Below the pieces are notes generated by a model, which was given only the letters and a program-made list of their open reading frames with translations, did not search any database and had not been told where the DNA came from. Both the position numbers and the translations under genes were made by a program. A DNA stretch of 64,000 nt from positions 9,053-73,052 of the forward strand of contig CAZKNR010000328.1 in assembly GCA_964553925.1 (NCBI GenBank). Direction: 5' to 3'. The DNA comes from DAISKN01 sp964553925. Lineage in GTDB: Bacteria > Acidobacteriota > Vicinamibacteria > Marinacidobacterales > SMYC01. This document shows positions 24,507-33,040 of the stretch, piece by piece (the first letter of the stretch is position 1; each line of letters opens with the position of its first letter).

Positions 24507-25379
24507 ATGGCCAGAATCGTCAAGGGCGGTCTCATCCAATGCCGGAACCCGGTGAACGACGAAAGTCGGCCGGTTCGGGAGATTCAGGCGGCGGCGCTCG
24601 AAAAGCACCTGCCGTTCATCGATCGGGCGGGCCAGGAGAAGGTCCAGCTCCTGTGCCTCCAGGAGATCTTCAACGGGCCGTATTTTTGTCCCTCCCAGGA
24701 CGCGCGGTGGTACGACGCCGCCGAGCCGGTTCCCGGCCCCACCGTCGAGGCCCTCGTCCCCTACGCGCGAAAGTACCAGATGGCGATCGTGATTCCCGTC
24801 TACGAGAGGGAGCAGGCGGGCGTCTACTACAACACCGCCGCCGTCCTCGACGCCGACGGGAAGTATCTCGGCAAGTACCGAAAGAACCACCTGCCCCATA
24901 CCTCCGGGTTCTGGGAGAAATACTTCTTCAAGCCCGGTAATCTCGGCTATCCCGTGTTCCAGACGGCGTACGCGAAGCTCGGCGTCTACATCTGCTACGA
25001 CCGGCACTTCCCCGAGGGCGCGCGGCTACTCGGTTTGAAGGGAGCGGAGATCGTTTTCAACCCTTCGGCCACCGTCGCCGGTCTCTCGCAGTACCTCTGG
25101 AAGCTCGAGCAGCCGGCGCATGCGGTCGCGAACGGCTACTTCATGGGCTGCCTCAACCGCGTGGGAGAAGAGGCGCCGTGGCGGATAGGAAAATTCTACG
25201 GCCACAGCTACTTCGTCGACCCCCGGGGCAAGTTCCTCGCCGAAGGCGGCGAAGATGAGGACGAGCTCGTCACCGCGGAGATGGATCTCGACGTCATCGA
25301 GGAGGTCCGCCGGGTCTGGCAGTTCTACCGCGACCGGAGACCCGAGACCTACGGCGATATGACAGCCCTCCTTCCTTGA
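24507..25379 (+). CDS. Beta-ureidopropionase (N-carbamoyl-beta-alanine amidohydrolase)
   Basis: 290 aa, nitrilase superfamily. Catalytic residues are E53 (LCLQEIFNGPYF), K126 (GKYRKNHLPH) and C163 (YICYDRHFPEGARLLGL). The QEIFNGPYFCP and GFWEKYFFKPGN segments are typical of beta-ureidopropionase, which completes reductive pyrimidine degradation after the dihydropyrimidinase. ATG 24507 gives the family-like start MARIVKGGLIQC; ATG 24489 in the same frame would add six residues. Divergent from the M20 gene and 1 bp before the exonuclease gene. Confidence 0.9.
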   Translation: MARIVKGGLIQCRNPVNDESRPVREIQAAALEKHLPFIDRAGQEKVQLLCLQEIFNGPYFCPSQDARWYDAAEPVPGPTVEALVPYARKYQMAIVIPVYEREQAGVYYNTAAVLDADGKYLGKYRKNHLPHTSGFWEKYFFKPGNLGYPVFQTAYAKLGVYICYDRHFPEGARLLGLKGAEIVFNPSATVAGLSQYLWKLEQPAHAVANGYFMGCLNRVGEEAPWRIGKFYGHSYFVDPRGKFLAEGGEDEDELVTAEMDLDVIEEVRRVWQFYRDRRPETYGDMTALLP

Positions 25380-25380
25380 G

Positions 25381-26178
25381 GTGGGCATCGTTTTTCTCAT
25401 CGTCGACGGCCTGAACCTCATCCGACGCGTCTACGCCGCGACTCCCGAGGGCGAGCCGGCTCACTTCGACGCGGCCCTCGGCGCAACGGTGCAATCCCTA
25501 CACCGCGCCTTGACGGAGCATTCGCCGACGCACGCCGTCGTGGTCTTCGATGGATCGGAGCCCACGTGGCGGCACGAGATCTACGCGGACTACAAGGCGG
25601 GACGAAAGCCCATGCCCGACGAGCTTCGTGCCGGGCTCGATCGCTACCGCGAGCGGTTCTCGAAGCTCGGCGTGTCCTCCGTCAGCAAACCCGGGATCGA
25701 GGCGGACGACGTCGTCGCGACGCTCGCAACCGGAGTCGCGGCCCATGACGGTAAAGCAATCATTCTCTCGACCGACACCGCGTTCTGCCAGCTGATCTCC
25801 GAGCGCATCCTGGTGCGCGATCATTTCCAGAAGCGGGCGCTCGACGAGGGCTACGTTCAGCAGAAGTTCGGCGTCGGGCCCGGGCATCTCGTGGATCTAT
25901 GGTCTCTTGCCGGAAGCACCACCACTCACATTCCCGGCGTGCCCGGCGTGGGCGTGAAGACCGCGGCGAAGCTCCTCGAGGAGCACGGAAGTCTCGAACG
26001 AGTGCTTCAAGCCGCTCCGGGGATGAAGGGCAAGCTTCGCGAGAGCCTGCAGGCCAACGGCGATCTCGCGCGGCTCTCCCAGAAGCTCTCACGGCTTCGC
26101 ACTGACCTCGAGCTCGGGTGGAACCTGAGGACTTTCCGAATTGGTCGAATTGGCCGAGTTGGCCGAGTTGGCGGCTAG
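25381..26178 (+). CDS. 5'-3' exonuclease / flap endonuclease (Xni-like)
   Basis: 265 aa. Stand-alone Pol I N-terminal-type nuclease: LIVDGLNLIRR, VVFDGSEPTWRHEIYADYKAGRKPMP, the acidic GIEADDVVATLA, and the helix-hairpin-helix GVPGVGVKTAAKLLEEHGS. The fourth acidic cluster, STDTAFCQLIS, replaces the usual GDKDLLQL-type sequence, so one or more metal ligands are missing compared with FEN enzymes, as in E. coli Xni. GTG start at 25381, 1 bp after the ureidopropionase stop. The last 13 residues (RIGRIGRVGRVGG) come from a 9-bp tandem repeat. Confidence 0.87.
   Translation: MGIVFLIVDGLNLIRRVYAATPEGEPAHFDAALGATVQSLHRALTEHSPTHAVVVFDGSEPTWRHEIYADYKAGRKPMPDELRAGLDRYRERFSKLGVSSVSKPGIEADDVVATLATGVAAHDGKAIILSTDTAFCQLISERILVRDHFQKRALDEGYVQQKFGVGPGHLVDLWSLAGSTTTHIPGVPGVGVKTAAKLLEEHGSLERVLQAAPGMKGKLRESLQANGDLARLSQKLSRLRTDLELGWNLRTFRIGRIGRVGRVGG
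26137..26172. repeat. 9-bp tandem repeat at the 3' end of the exonuclease gene
   Basis: Four 9-bp units of CGARTTGGY, in frame, encoding an Arg-Ile/Val-Gly repeat that ends just before the stop codon. Same period and style as the repeats in the SDR and permease genes. Confidence 0.9.
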
Positions 26179-26438
26179 CTTTGCCGCTGGCCCGAGGCGA
26201 GATAGAACCCAATCACCGTGCCCACGGCGAGGCTCGCGAAGGTCGTGAGCTTTTTCGTGAGCTCGGCCGCGGTGAAGGCGTCGGTAACGCCGGCGAGCTT
26301 CGAGAGCTCGATGCCTCCGGCGAGAAGGATGTAGGCACCCGCAACGATCAAAAGAAGATGGCGCGCCGTCTGCGCGTCGAGACCGGTCATGTTGTAAGGC
26401 TCTATCTCGATGTTAGAAACCGGCACCGGCGTTGTCAA
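26175..26438 (-). CDS. Small membrane protein with two predicted helices
   Basis: 87 aa with two hydrophobic segments (LLLIVAGAYILLAGGIEL and FASLAVGTVIGFYLASG). I do not recognise it. Start ATG 26438 overlaps the permease stop (ATGA), so it is translated with the NCS1 permease and could be an accessory subunit. It overlaps the converging exonuclease by 4 bp. Confidence 0.65.
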   Translation of the reverse strand: MTTPVPVSNIEIEPYNMTGLDAQTARHLLLIVAGAYILLAGGIELSKLAGVTDAFTAAELTKKLTTFASLAVGTVIGFYLASGQRQS

Positions 26439-27709
26439 CGCGGCCGCTGAGGCCGCGAGGCGGCGATGTAGTACAAAACGCCCGCCGCGAGCATCGACGG
26501 AATCGATCCGCCCACCGGGGAGCGCAGGAGCTGGATCGCTTCGTAGATCGTGAATCCGAGGAACCAGGCGAGGAATGCGGCGCGGTTATAGCCGGCGGAA
26601 TACCAGTAGGGTCCGCCCGCGCGATCGAGCGCTGCCAGATCCAGTCGCCGCTTTCGTATCAGGAAGTAGTCCACCAGAACCACGCCGAAGAGGGGAACGA
26701 ACATCGCTCCGATGAAAAACAAGAAGCCCTGGTAGCGCTCCATGGGAAACACGAGCGCGAGGACGATTGCGAGGACTCCAGTCGCCACCATGACCGCTTT
26801 AGGGCTGATTTTTCCAGAGATGTTCGAGAACGAGCAGGCAGCGGAGTATAGGTCGGGGAAATCCGAAGTGATCGTGGAAAAGACCACGGTGAGGAGAGCC
26901 GGGGTGAGAAGCCCGAGGCCTCCGAGGAGTCCGAGGAGCTGCATGTGGGGCTCGGCGGCTCCGGTCCAGATCGAGGCGGAAAGCCCCAGGGCATACATCC
27001 AGGAAGAGACGAGAAAATAACTCCACCACGTGCTCCAGAACGCGGTCGAGGACTTCCTGGCGAATCTCGAGTAGTCGGCGACGAGGGGCATCCACGAGAT
27101 CGGCATGGCGATCACCAGGTCGAGGCCGGTCATGAAAGGCATGGCCGGAGACGAAGACGGAATAGCAGGGCCGCCGCCCATGTGGCGATAGGCTTCCCAC
27201 GTCATGACCAGGAGAACGAGGAAGAGTCCGACGACCGAGGCGATCTGCATCACCTTCCAGATCTTGCCTCCGGTGAGAAGCGCCCACAGCAAAGTGCCGA
27301 GACCGATGAGCACGATCCAGAACTCATCGGAGGCGACGACCCCGCCCCGGGACAGAGCGAGCATAGCGCCCGCGCGGCCGCCGATGATGAGCATGATGGA
27401 GGCCCAGCAGATGAGCTGGACGATGTTCAGCACCGCGGCCAGATTCGATCCCAGGATTCCAAAGGAAGGCCGGATCGACACCATCGACGTGATGCCGTGA
27501 TCCGAGCCGATCACGCCCCCGAGCGCCATCAACGTGTTGCCGATGAGGTGGCCGAGGAGAATCGCCCCGAGCGCGGCGCGGAATCCCATCGGAGCAAGGA
27601 GACCGCCGGCCCAGATCTCCGCGAGTGAGATAGCAACACCGGCCCAGAGGAGGAAGAAGTCGATCCCGGAGAGATTGCGCTCGGTATCCGCGACGGGTCG
27701 TACGTCCAT
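26435..27709 (-). CDS. NCS1-family nucleobase/hydantoin permease (CytX-like)
   Basis: 424 aa with about 12 transmembrane helices. N-terminal GIDFFLLWAGVAISLAEIWAGG and GNTLMALGGVIGSDHGITSM are NCS1 features, and AMPISWMPLVADYSRFAR matches the CytX/CodB branch. Transports a nucleobase, hydroxymethylpyrimidine, hydantoin or allantoin. No TPP riboswitch is visible upstream, which argues against a thiamine role and for uptake of substrates of the surrounding hydantoin/purine enzymes. Confidence 0.9.
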   Translation of the reverse strand: MDVRPVADTERNLSGIDFFLLWAGVAISLAEIWAGGLLAPMGFRAALGAILLGHLIGNTLMALGGVIGSDHGITSMVSIRPSFGILGSNLAAVLNIVQLICWASIMLIIGGRAGAMLALSRGGVVASDEFWIVLIGLGTLLWALLTGGKIWKVMQIASVVGLFLVLLVMTWEAYRHMGGGPAIPSSSPAMPFMTGLDLVIAMPISWMPLVADYSRFARKSSTAFWSTWWSYFLVSSWMYALGLSASIWTGAAEPHMQLLGLLGGLGLLTPALLTVVFSTITSDFPDLYSAACSFSNISGKISPKAVMVATGVLAIVLALVFPMERYQGFLFFIGAMFVPLFGVVLVDYFLIRKRRLDLAALDRAGGPYWYSAGYNRAAFLAWFLGFTIYEAIQLLRSPVGGSIPSMLAAGVLYYIAASRPQRPR

Positions 27710-27740
27710 GGTTCGAGCGATGAAATCACGAAAAGGTTTC

Positions 27741-27761
27741 GCGCCTCAACCTCAAGGGCGC
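27741..27761 (-). terminator. Weak hairpin downstream of the FHA-DUF4388 gene
   Basis: GCGCC and GGCGC form a 5-bp stem around an 11-nt loop, just 3' of the minus-strand FHA gene and 5' of the permease gene. The following T run is poor, so termination is only possible. Confidence 0.3.
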
Positions 27762-27772
27762 TTGGTGGTGAT

Positions 27773-28786
27773 CTAAGCCAGGTTCTGCGTCTCGTCCATC
27801 TCGCCGGGCGAGCAAGCTTCGAAAACGCCCTTGCTCAGAAGGGACGCGATCAACCGCGCGACGCGCACGTCCGTCCATGGCGACTTCTCGAGCACCTTCT
27901 CGATCGTCTCGTGCCGGATGATCGCCTGGAAAATCTCGATCTCGGCGGGGGAATGCGCCGTCAGCGGGAGGGGGCAATCCTCTTTCAAACGAAGGGGAAT
28001 CGCGAGGGGCGGAAGCCCGGCGATGAGCCTGCCGAGCTCTTGCGCGTGGTCCATGCCCTCCACGACCAGCGCATCGAGAGGAACACAGATCGTCACCGGA
28101 TGGGTCGCCGCGTCCTCGAGCGACTGGATCTCGTAGCTCCCCTCGTGCCAGCTGAAGAGGCGGTAAAGGGCTTTTTCTCCCACCACACCCTCGTACTCGG
28201 CGTGGAACAGGCGCTCTCGACGGAAAAGGAGCCGTGCCTTTGAACCGTTGCGCTCGAGGAGCGCGAGGTGAGGCTCGTGTCTCGCGGAAAGAAGGCGGAG
28301 AAGCTCGGCGAGGGGGAGGTCGGTGGAACCGTCCGAATCGACAGGACGAGCTTTCGGAGCGAGGATTCGTCCGTGCGCCGCCGGACCGACGCCGGCACTC
28401 GAAGGCCGGGGGGAAGCGCCCTCCGGGGGCGTCCGCAGCTCGAGCGACAGCACGTGGTTTCCGATGCGGATCGAGTCCCCGGGCGCGACGCGACTCCGGT
28501 CGACGCGCTCGCCGTTCACCCGCGTTCCATTGGTGCTTCCAAGATCTCGAATCACCAGGGCGCCGTCCTCCTTGAGGATCTCGGCGTGGAAGTTCGAGAC
28601 GGCGCGAGAGGGAAGCTGGATCTCGTTCGACTCGTGGCGCCCAATCCCGACGCGCGAGAAATGCGCGAGGTCGTAGGCGTGGACCTTCTGGTCGGTTGCG
28701 AGGAGGAGGATAGCCAGCGCGTTGTCGACTTGAGGGCTATGGGACGGCATCGGAGTCCCAGGATCGAGGAGCAATCGCCGTGCCAT
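27773..28786 (-). CDS. FHA-domain and DUF4388 signalling protein
   Basis: 337 aa. The FHA domain (about residues 22-110) shows the phosphothreonine-binding residues in GIGRHESNEIQLPSRAVSN and DLGSTNGTRVNGERV. A proline/Ala linker leads to a DUF4388/PATAN domain (LAELLRLLSARHEPHLALLERNG, ERLFHAEYEGVVGEKALYRLFSW) and a helical C terminus. FHA reads phosphothreonine, so it may receive signals from a Ser/Thr kinase such as that at 45585. ATG 28786 is chosen; ATG 28750 is possible. Divergent from the GGDEF-EAL gene. Confidence 0.85.
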   Translation of the reverse strand: MARRLLLDPGTPMPSHSPQVDNALAILLLATDQKVHAYDLAHFSRVGIGRHESNEIQLPSRAVSNFHAEILKEDGALVIRDLGSTNGTRVNGERVDRSRVAPGDSIRIGNHVLSLELRTPPEGASPRPSSAGVGPAAHGRILAPKARPVDSDGSTDLPLAELLRLLSARHEPHLALLERNGSKARLLFRRERLFHAEYEGVVGEKALYRLFSWHEGSYEIQSLEDAATHPVTICVPLDALVVEGMDHAQELGRLIAGLPPLAIPLRLKEDCPLPLTAHSPAEIEIFQAIIRHETIEKVLEKSPWTDVRVARLIASLLSKGVFEACSPGEMDETQNLA

Positions 28787-28988
28787 AGCAGAACCTTCGA
28801 GCTCCGAGGGGTTTCCCCCCCGGAATGCGGCCTTCGCTGGTTTCAAAATGAAAGCCTTTGCAGGGGTTTCGCTAGGGAGATGGGGGTTTCCGAGTGTCTC
28901 GAGTTGCGGCACGGTACTTGTATAGATCCATCGCTATGAAGGCCTCACCATTCGTTGCCGTGGGGAAACCACCGCAATTTGAGGTCTT

Positions 28989-30716
28989 TTGACCGCGCCT
29001 AGCTCAGAAACGACGGTGCTGGTGATCGACCCTTCGATCAGAGACCGCGAGAGTCTCGCGCGTCGAATCGGCGAGATCTTTCCCTCAGGCGTCCGCGTTC
29101 TCGACGCTGCCTCGCTTGCAGACGCGCTCGCGCTCCTGACGCACGAGAGCCCCGACTGCATCCTGGTCGGGGAGAGCGTTTCTGGCTTCGATGTCTCCCG
29201 TGTCTCGTCGCTGGTGCGCCCGAACGGCGGCCCCGCGGTGCCGGTGGTGGTGATCGCCGAGAAGGACTCGGACGACCAGGTGACGAAAGCGCTCGAGGCC
29301 GGTGCGTACGATGTGCTGTTGCGGAGCCGTCTCGCGGGACCCGAGCCGTACCGCGCAGTGCGCAACGCTCTCGAAGCCGCACGGATGAGGCGGGCCCTCG
29401 AGAGCGCCGCCCTCGATCCCGAGGAGGACGCGGTCACGCATCTGCCGAGCCGCCGGACGTTTCTCGAGATGCTCGGAGGCGCGCTCTCCGTGAAGCGAGA
29501 GGAAGAAACCATCGGGGTCCTGCTCATCGGGATCGACGGCTTCAAGGGTGTCAACAGCAGCTTCGGTTACGACGTCGGCAACGAGCTCCTGCGCATCGTC
29601 GCCTCTCGCCTGAGGCATTGCGTTCGCAACGCCGACACTCTCGCGAGGTGGGGAGGCGACGAGTTCGCCGTGCTCCTCGACTCGATGTCCCGGCCCGAGG
29701 ATGCCCCGTTCGTGGCCCAGCGGATTCTCTACGCGCTTTCCCGGCCGTTCGTGCGCGAGGGACAGGACTTCTACCTGACTGCGAGCGTCGGTATCGCGCT
29801 TCTCCCCGTGGACGGCACCGACGTCTCGAGCCTCATCCAGCACGCGGACGCGGCGATGTATCGCGTGAAGCGTCTCGGGGGCAATAACTACTACGTTTAC
29901 TCGGCCCAGATGAACGTCCATCTCTCCGATCGACTGGCGATGGCGAACCGCCTGCGGGGCGCTGTGAAGCGGGGGGAGTTCGTCCTTCACTACCAGCCCC
30001 AGCTCGACGTTCGCGACGGAACGGTGGTGGGGCTCGAGGCGCTTTTGCGCTGGAACGATGCGGCGCGGGGCCAGCGTTCCCCCGCGGAGTTCATTCCAGT
30101 GCTGGAAGAGACCGGTCTCATCTTGCCCGTCGGCGAGTGGGTGCTGCGGAAGGCATGCACTCAGGCGCGGGCCTGGCAGTTCGCCGGGCTCTCGAACTTG
30201 CGGGTATCGGTGAACCTGTCGCCCAAGCAGTTCCGGGAGAAGGAGCTTCCGCGAAAGGTCGAGTCGATTCTGAGCGAGACGGGGCTCGACGCGGGCTCGC
30301 TCGAGCTCGAGCTCACGGAAAGCGTCCTCATGGACGATCAGAAGTACAGCGCCGCGGTGCTCGACCAATTGAAGGAGCTGGGAGCGTTCATCGCGCTCGA
30401 CGACTTCGGAATCGGTTATTCCTCGCTCGGCGTTCTCAAAGCGTTCCCCGTAGACACCCTCAAGATCGACCGGACCTTCATCCGCGACATCGGAGAAGAC
30501 GAGGAGGACCGGGCGATCTGCTCCGCCATCGTGAACCTCGGCCAGGCGCTGAAGCTTCAGGTGATGGCGGAGGGAGTCGAGACCGAGACCCAGATGGGAA
30601 TCCTGCGCCAGCAGGGTTGCCATCTCATCCAGGGTTTCCTGTTCGCGCGACCCATGCCGCCGGACCAAGTCTGGACCTGGCTTACCGCCGGCCCCCCCGC
30701 GGTGCCGGTGACTTGA
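28989..30716 (+). CDS. Receiver-like GGDEF-EAL cyclic-di-GMP protein
   Basis: 575 aa. Residues 1-125 fold like a receiver, but the phosphoacceptor position reads CILVGES instead of LLD, so phosphorylation is unlikely. GGDEF domain: intact GGDEF (about 222-226) with an RNAD inhibitory site five residues before it, meaning diguanylate cyclase activity with product inhibition. EAL domain: EALLRW (about 350), NLSPKQF, DDFGIGYSSL, KIDRTFI and EGVET are all present, so phosphodiesterase activity is also possible. Start TTG 28989 has GAGG four nt upstream. The next gene overlaps its stop (TTGA). Confidence 0.9.
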   Translation: MTAPSSETTVLVIDPSIRDRESLARRIGEIFPSGVRVLDAASLADALALLTHESPDCILVGESVSGFDVSRVSSLVRPNGGPAVPVVVIAEKDSDDQVTKALEAGAYDVLLRSRLAGPEPYRAVRNALEAARMRRALESAALDPEEDAVTHLPSRRTFLEMLGGALSVKREEETIGVLLIGIDGFKGVNSSFGYDVGNELLRIVASRLRHCVRNADTLARWGGDEFAVLLDSMSRPEDAPFVAQRILYALSRPFVREGQDFYLTASVGIALLPVDGTDVSSLIQHADAAMYRVKRLGGNNYYVYSAQMNVHLSDRLAMANRLRGAVKRGEFVLHYQPQLDVRDGTVVGLEALLRWNDAARGQRSPAEFIPVLEETGLILPVGEWVLRKACTQARAWQFAGLSNLRVSVNLSPKQFREKELPRKVESILSETGLDAGSLELELTESVLMDDQKYSAAVLDQLKELGAFIALDDFGIGYSSLGVLKAFPVDTLKIDRTFIRDIGEDEEDRAICSAIVNLGQALKLQVMAEGVETETQMGILRQQGCHLIQGFLFARPMPPDQVWTWLTAGPPAVPVT

Positions 30717-32026
30717 GGGCTCCGAAAAAAGACTTGACCGCGCCCGAGAAGCTCGTGCGCCTTCTGGAGCATATCCAGGAGGCGATCGACCCTCCGCTCG
30801 CCCTTCTTGACGAGTTCCGTCTCGCCTATCGGCAATCCTCCCGCGGAGTCCGCGAGTCCTTCTTCTCTCTCCTTCTGACCCGGATGGAAGTCGCTCGCGA
30901 GTCCCTCGAGGGGCCGCTCAACGCCGTCGCCGCCGCGGCGGCCGGCGATCCTGTCCACTGGACGTCCCTCCTCACGGATCTGCGCCGCAAGCTCGAATCT
31001 CCGCGCATGCGGGCGTTCCGCCGTTTTCTGAACGCTTCGGGAGGGCTCAAGTTTCTTCTCGACCTCCGGGCCGACGTCCTCGCCGCGTCAATCGAGCTCG
31101 GCCCGATCGACGAGGAGATCGCGTACCTCTTCAGTTCGTGGTTCCAATACGGCTTCCTCTTCCTCCAGGAGATCACCCAGGACTCGTCCTACCGTCAGAT
31201 CCGGTTTCTCAAGGAGCGCGACATGGTGCATCCCATGGCGAGTCTCGAGGAAATGGGAAACCGTCTGGGCGAGGACCGCCGGTCGTTCGCGCTCTACCAC
31301 CGCGCGATGCCCGAAGAGCCCATCGTGTTCATCGAGGCCGCACTCACCCGGCGAATCCCGACCTCGATCCATGAGATCCTCGACGATTCCCGGTCGGGCC
31401 CCGAGACCAGACCCGACACCGCGGTCTTCTACTCCATCAATAACGCCCAGAACGGGCTCGTGGGTCTCGGACTTGGGAAACTCCTCATCTATCAGGTCGT
31501 GGATGCCGTCAAGCGCAATCGCCCCGAGGTGCAGACCTTCGCGACGCTGAGCCCGGTCCCTGGTCTCTTGAATCGTTACTTGAAACCGATTCTCGCGGGG
31601 AACGACGAGCCGTTCAAGATGAAGCGGGGGGAGCTGGTGCGGTTATTTCCGGAAAGCGCGCGCGGGAAGGTCCTGGCGAGAGCGCCGGGCCAGGAGTTCG
31701 AAGGCGCGCTCGCGCACGTGCTCTCGGACCCGAAATGGCTCGAGGACGGGGCGCTCGGCAAGGAGCTCGAGAAACCGCTCACGCGAATCGCCTTTTTCCA
31801 CCTGACAGAGGAGAAGGACGCGGCGGGAAAGCCGCTGAATCCCGTCGCCGGGTTTCACCTGGGAAACGGCGCCCGACTCGGCGCCAAGCACGTTTACTTC
31901 GGCGCGAACCGGACCGAGCGGGGCGTTCTCGACTCCTGCGGCATCATGGTGAGCTACGTCTACTCGGGCACCTGGCTCCACGACCTGCAGCGCTCGGTAC
32001 AGTCGATGCTCCCCTGGCAAACGTAG
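30713..32026 (+). CDS. Malonyl-CoA decarboxylase
   Basis: 437 aa. Converts malonyl-CoA to acetyl-CoA and CO2. Two-domain family: helical N-terminal domain (to about residue 180), then a GNAT-like catalytic domain with HPMASLEEMGNRLGEDRRSFAL, EPIVFIEAALTR, AVFYSINNAQNGLVGLGLGK and FATLSPVPGLLNRYL. The SINxxxxGLxGxxLG and TLSPxPG motifs are family hallmarks. TTG 30713 (TTGA overlap with the GGDEF-EAL gene) is the likely start; TTG 30734 is an alternative. No malonyl-CoA synthetase is adjacent, so it may recycle malonyl-CoA or act in degradation. Confidence 0.9.
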   Translation: MRAPKKDLTAPEKLVRLLEHIQEAIDPPLALLDEFRLAYRQSSRGVRESFFSLLLTRMEVARESLEGPLNAVAAAAAGDPVHWTSLLTDLRRKLESPRMRAFRRFLNASGGLKFLLDLRADVLAASIELGPIDEEIAYLFSSWFQYGFLFLQEITQDSSYRQIRFLKERDMVHPMASLEEMGNRLGEDRRSFALYHRAMPEEPIVFIEAALTRRIPTSIHEILDDSRSGPETRPDTAVFYSINNAQNGLVGLGLGKLLIYQVVDAVKRNRPEVQTFATLSPVPGLLNRYLKPILAGNDEPFKMKRGELVRLFPESARGKVLARAPGQEFEGALAHVLSDPKWLEDGALGKELEKPLTRIAFFHLTEEKDAAGKPLNPVAGFHLGNGARLGAKHVYFGANRTERGVLDSCGIMVSYVYSGTWLHDLQRSVQSMLPWQT

Positions 32027-32073
32027 TACTCTTTGCTACACACCAAAAAAAAACCAAGGGGGATGTGGAGATA

Positions 32074-32119
32074 TCTCCCTATCTCCTCCTGTCCCCCCTT
32101 ATCCCCTTTGTATTGGATT
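32074..32119. repeat. Pyrimidine-rich intergenic repeat, copy 1
   Basis: A stretch starting TCTCCCTATCTCC and ending TTGTATTGGATT. The copy at 39896-39940 matches except for two substitutions and one extra C. Both copies lie at the 3' end of a minus-strand gene; here the repeat supplies the last codons and stop of the SRPBCC gene. Confidence 0.9.
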
Positions 32120-32581
32120 CCCTTCGTCGAGGGCGTTGCGGATGGCGCGGATCTGGGCTTCGACCAGCTCCTCCATCGCCTCCCGAATCACGTAGCTGTG
32201 GGTGAAGGCGGCGTAGAGCCCCGCGGGGACCTCGTACGAAAGGCACATCCGGAGCTCAGAATCCGGCTCGCGGGCGAGGATCTCGTGCTCCATCGCCCAG
32301 CGCGGAAAGTATCCCTTGGCCTTCACGTTCGTGAAGCGCGCGGGAGGGCGATAGTCCGAGACCACCACGTCCCATTCGAAGTCGAGAGGCCAGCGGCGGA
32401 GGCGATAGCGGAAGAGCGTCCCCGGCCGGAGATCGTCGGGGTGCCGCTCAAGCGAGACCGCGAGGCTCGGCGGGAAGATCCGCTTCAGATTGGACGGCCG
32501 GTCGAGAAACGCGAAGACGTCGCCGATGGGCCGTCGAATGAGCTCTCTCCGCTCGACGACGGTGACCGCGGATTTCAGCAT
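32099..32581 (-). CDS. SRPBCC-family (START-like) protein
   Basis: 160 aa. Helix-grip fold: N-terminal strand plus IRRPIGDVFAFLDRPSNLKRIFPPSL, ligand-cavity strands FRYRLRRWPLDFEWDVVVSDY and PPARFTNVKAKGYFPRWAMEHEI, and a long C-terminal helix. Resembles coenzyme Q-binding or polyketide-cyclase-like proteins; ligand unknown. The final residues (NPIQRG) and the stop are encoded by the dispersed repeat, which suggests the natural C terminus was overwritten by it. Confidence 0.8.
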   Translation of the reverse strand: MLKSAVTVVERRELIRRPIGDVFAFLDRPSNLKRIFPPSLAVSLERHPDDLRPGTLFRYRLRRWPLDFEWDVVVSDYRPPARFTNVKAKGYFPRWAMEHEILAREPDSELRMCLSYEVPAGLYAAFTHSYVIREAMEELVEAQIRAIRNALDEGNPIQRG

Positions 32582-32628
32582 CGCGACACCGCCATCCTAA
32601 AGCGGCGACCGAGGGCGATCAAAGACAA

Positions 32629-33000
32629 TCAGAGGAGTTCTGCGAGCTCTCGGGCGCTCGATCGGATCGAGAGGCGCCGGCGCGGGTCCGGAGGGCGCGG
32701 GAGGACGAGGACCAGGAGGGCGCGAGCGCTCAGGCGCTCGACGACCAGCCCCGAGGCTCGTTCGGTCGGAGGCTCGCCCACGAGCGCCCCGAGAATCGCG
32801 TCGCCTTCGCCGTCCTCGACGAGACCCGCGAGTGGATGGGGGAGACGGAACTCCACGTGGCCGATGGTCGCGAACGGAGTGCCTCCCTCATCGACGAGAA
32901 ACGCCGTGCCCGCGCCGCTCTTTCTCGCGAGAGCCGCAAGAAGGTTCCTCAGGCGAGTCATCCTGGCGGGGTCGGCGAGCAAGTCGTCGGAGAGCGCCAT
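32629..33000 (-). CDS. Roadblock/LC7-like small protein
   Basis: 123 aa. The pattern of a central FLVDEGGTPFATIG followed by hydrophobic strands and a charged helix resembles roadblock/LC7 (MglB-like) regulators of small GTPases; similarity is moderate. No Ras-like GTPase is adjacent. Divergent from tatA. Could alternatively be an unrelated profilin-like domain. Confidence 0.6.
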   Translation of the reverse strand: MALSDDLLADPARMTRLRNLLAALARKSGAGTAFLVDEGGTPFATIGHVEFRLPHPLAGLVEDGEGDAILGALVGEPPTERASGLVVERLSARALLVLVLPRPPDPRRRLSIRSSARELAELL

Positions 33001-33004
33001 CGCG

Positions 33005-33013
33005 TGGTATAGT
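33005..33013 (+). promoter_or_regulatory. Extended -10 promoter of tatA
   Basis: TGGTATAGT fits the extended -10 consensus TGnTATAAT with one mismatch. It lies 27 bp upstream of the tatA start with a GGAG ribosome site in between. No good -35 is visible, as expected for this promoter type. Confidence 0.5.
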
Positions 33014-33040
33014 ACGCCAGTCGAAAGGCAGGAGATTCCA

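Noticed and set aside
27710..27772. TPP riboswitch upstream of the CytX-like permease
   Set aside because: No conserved thi-box sequence, and the 63-bp gap is too short for one plus expression signals.
28908..28921. Fourth sigma-54 site upstream of the GGDEF-EAL gene
   Set aside because: GGCAC-N5-TTGT has the right spacing, but the -12 GC is GT, a change that normally abolishes activity.
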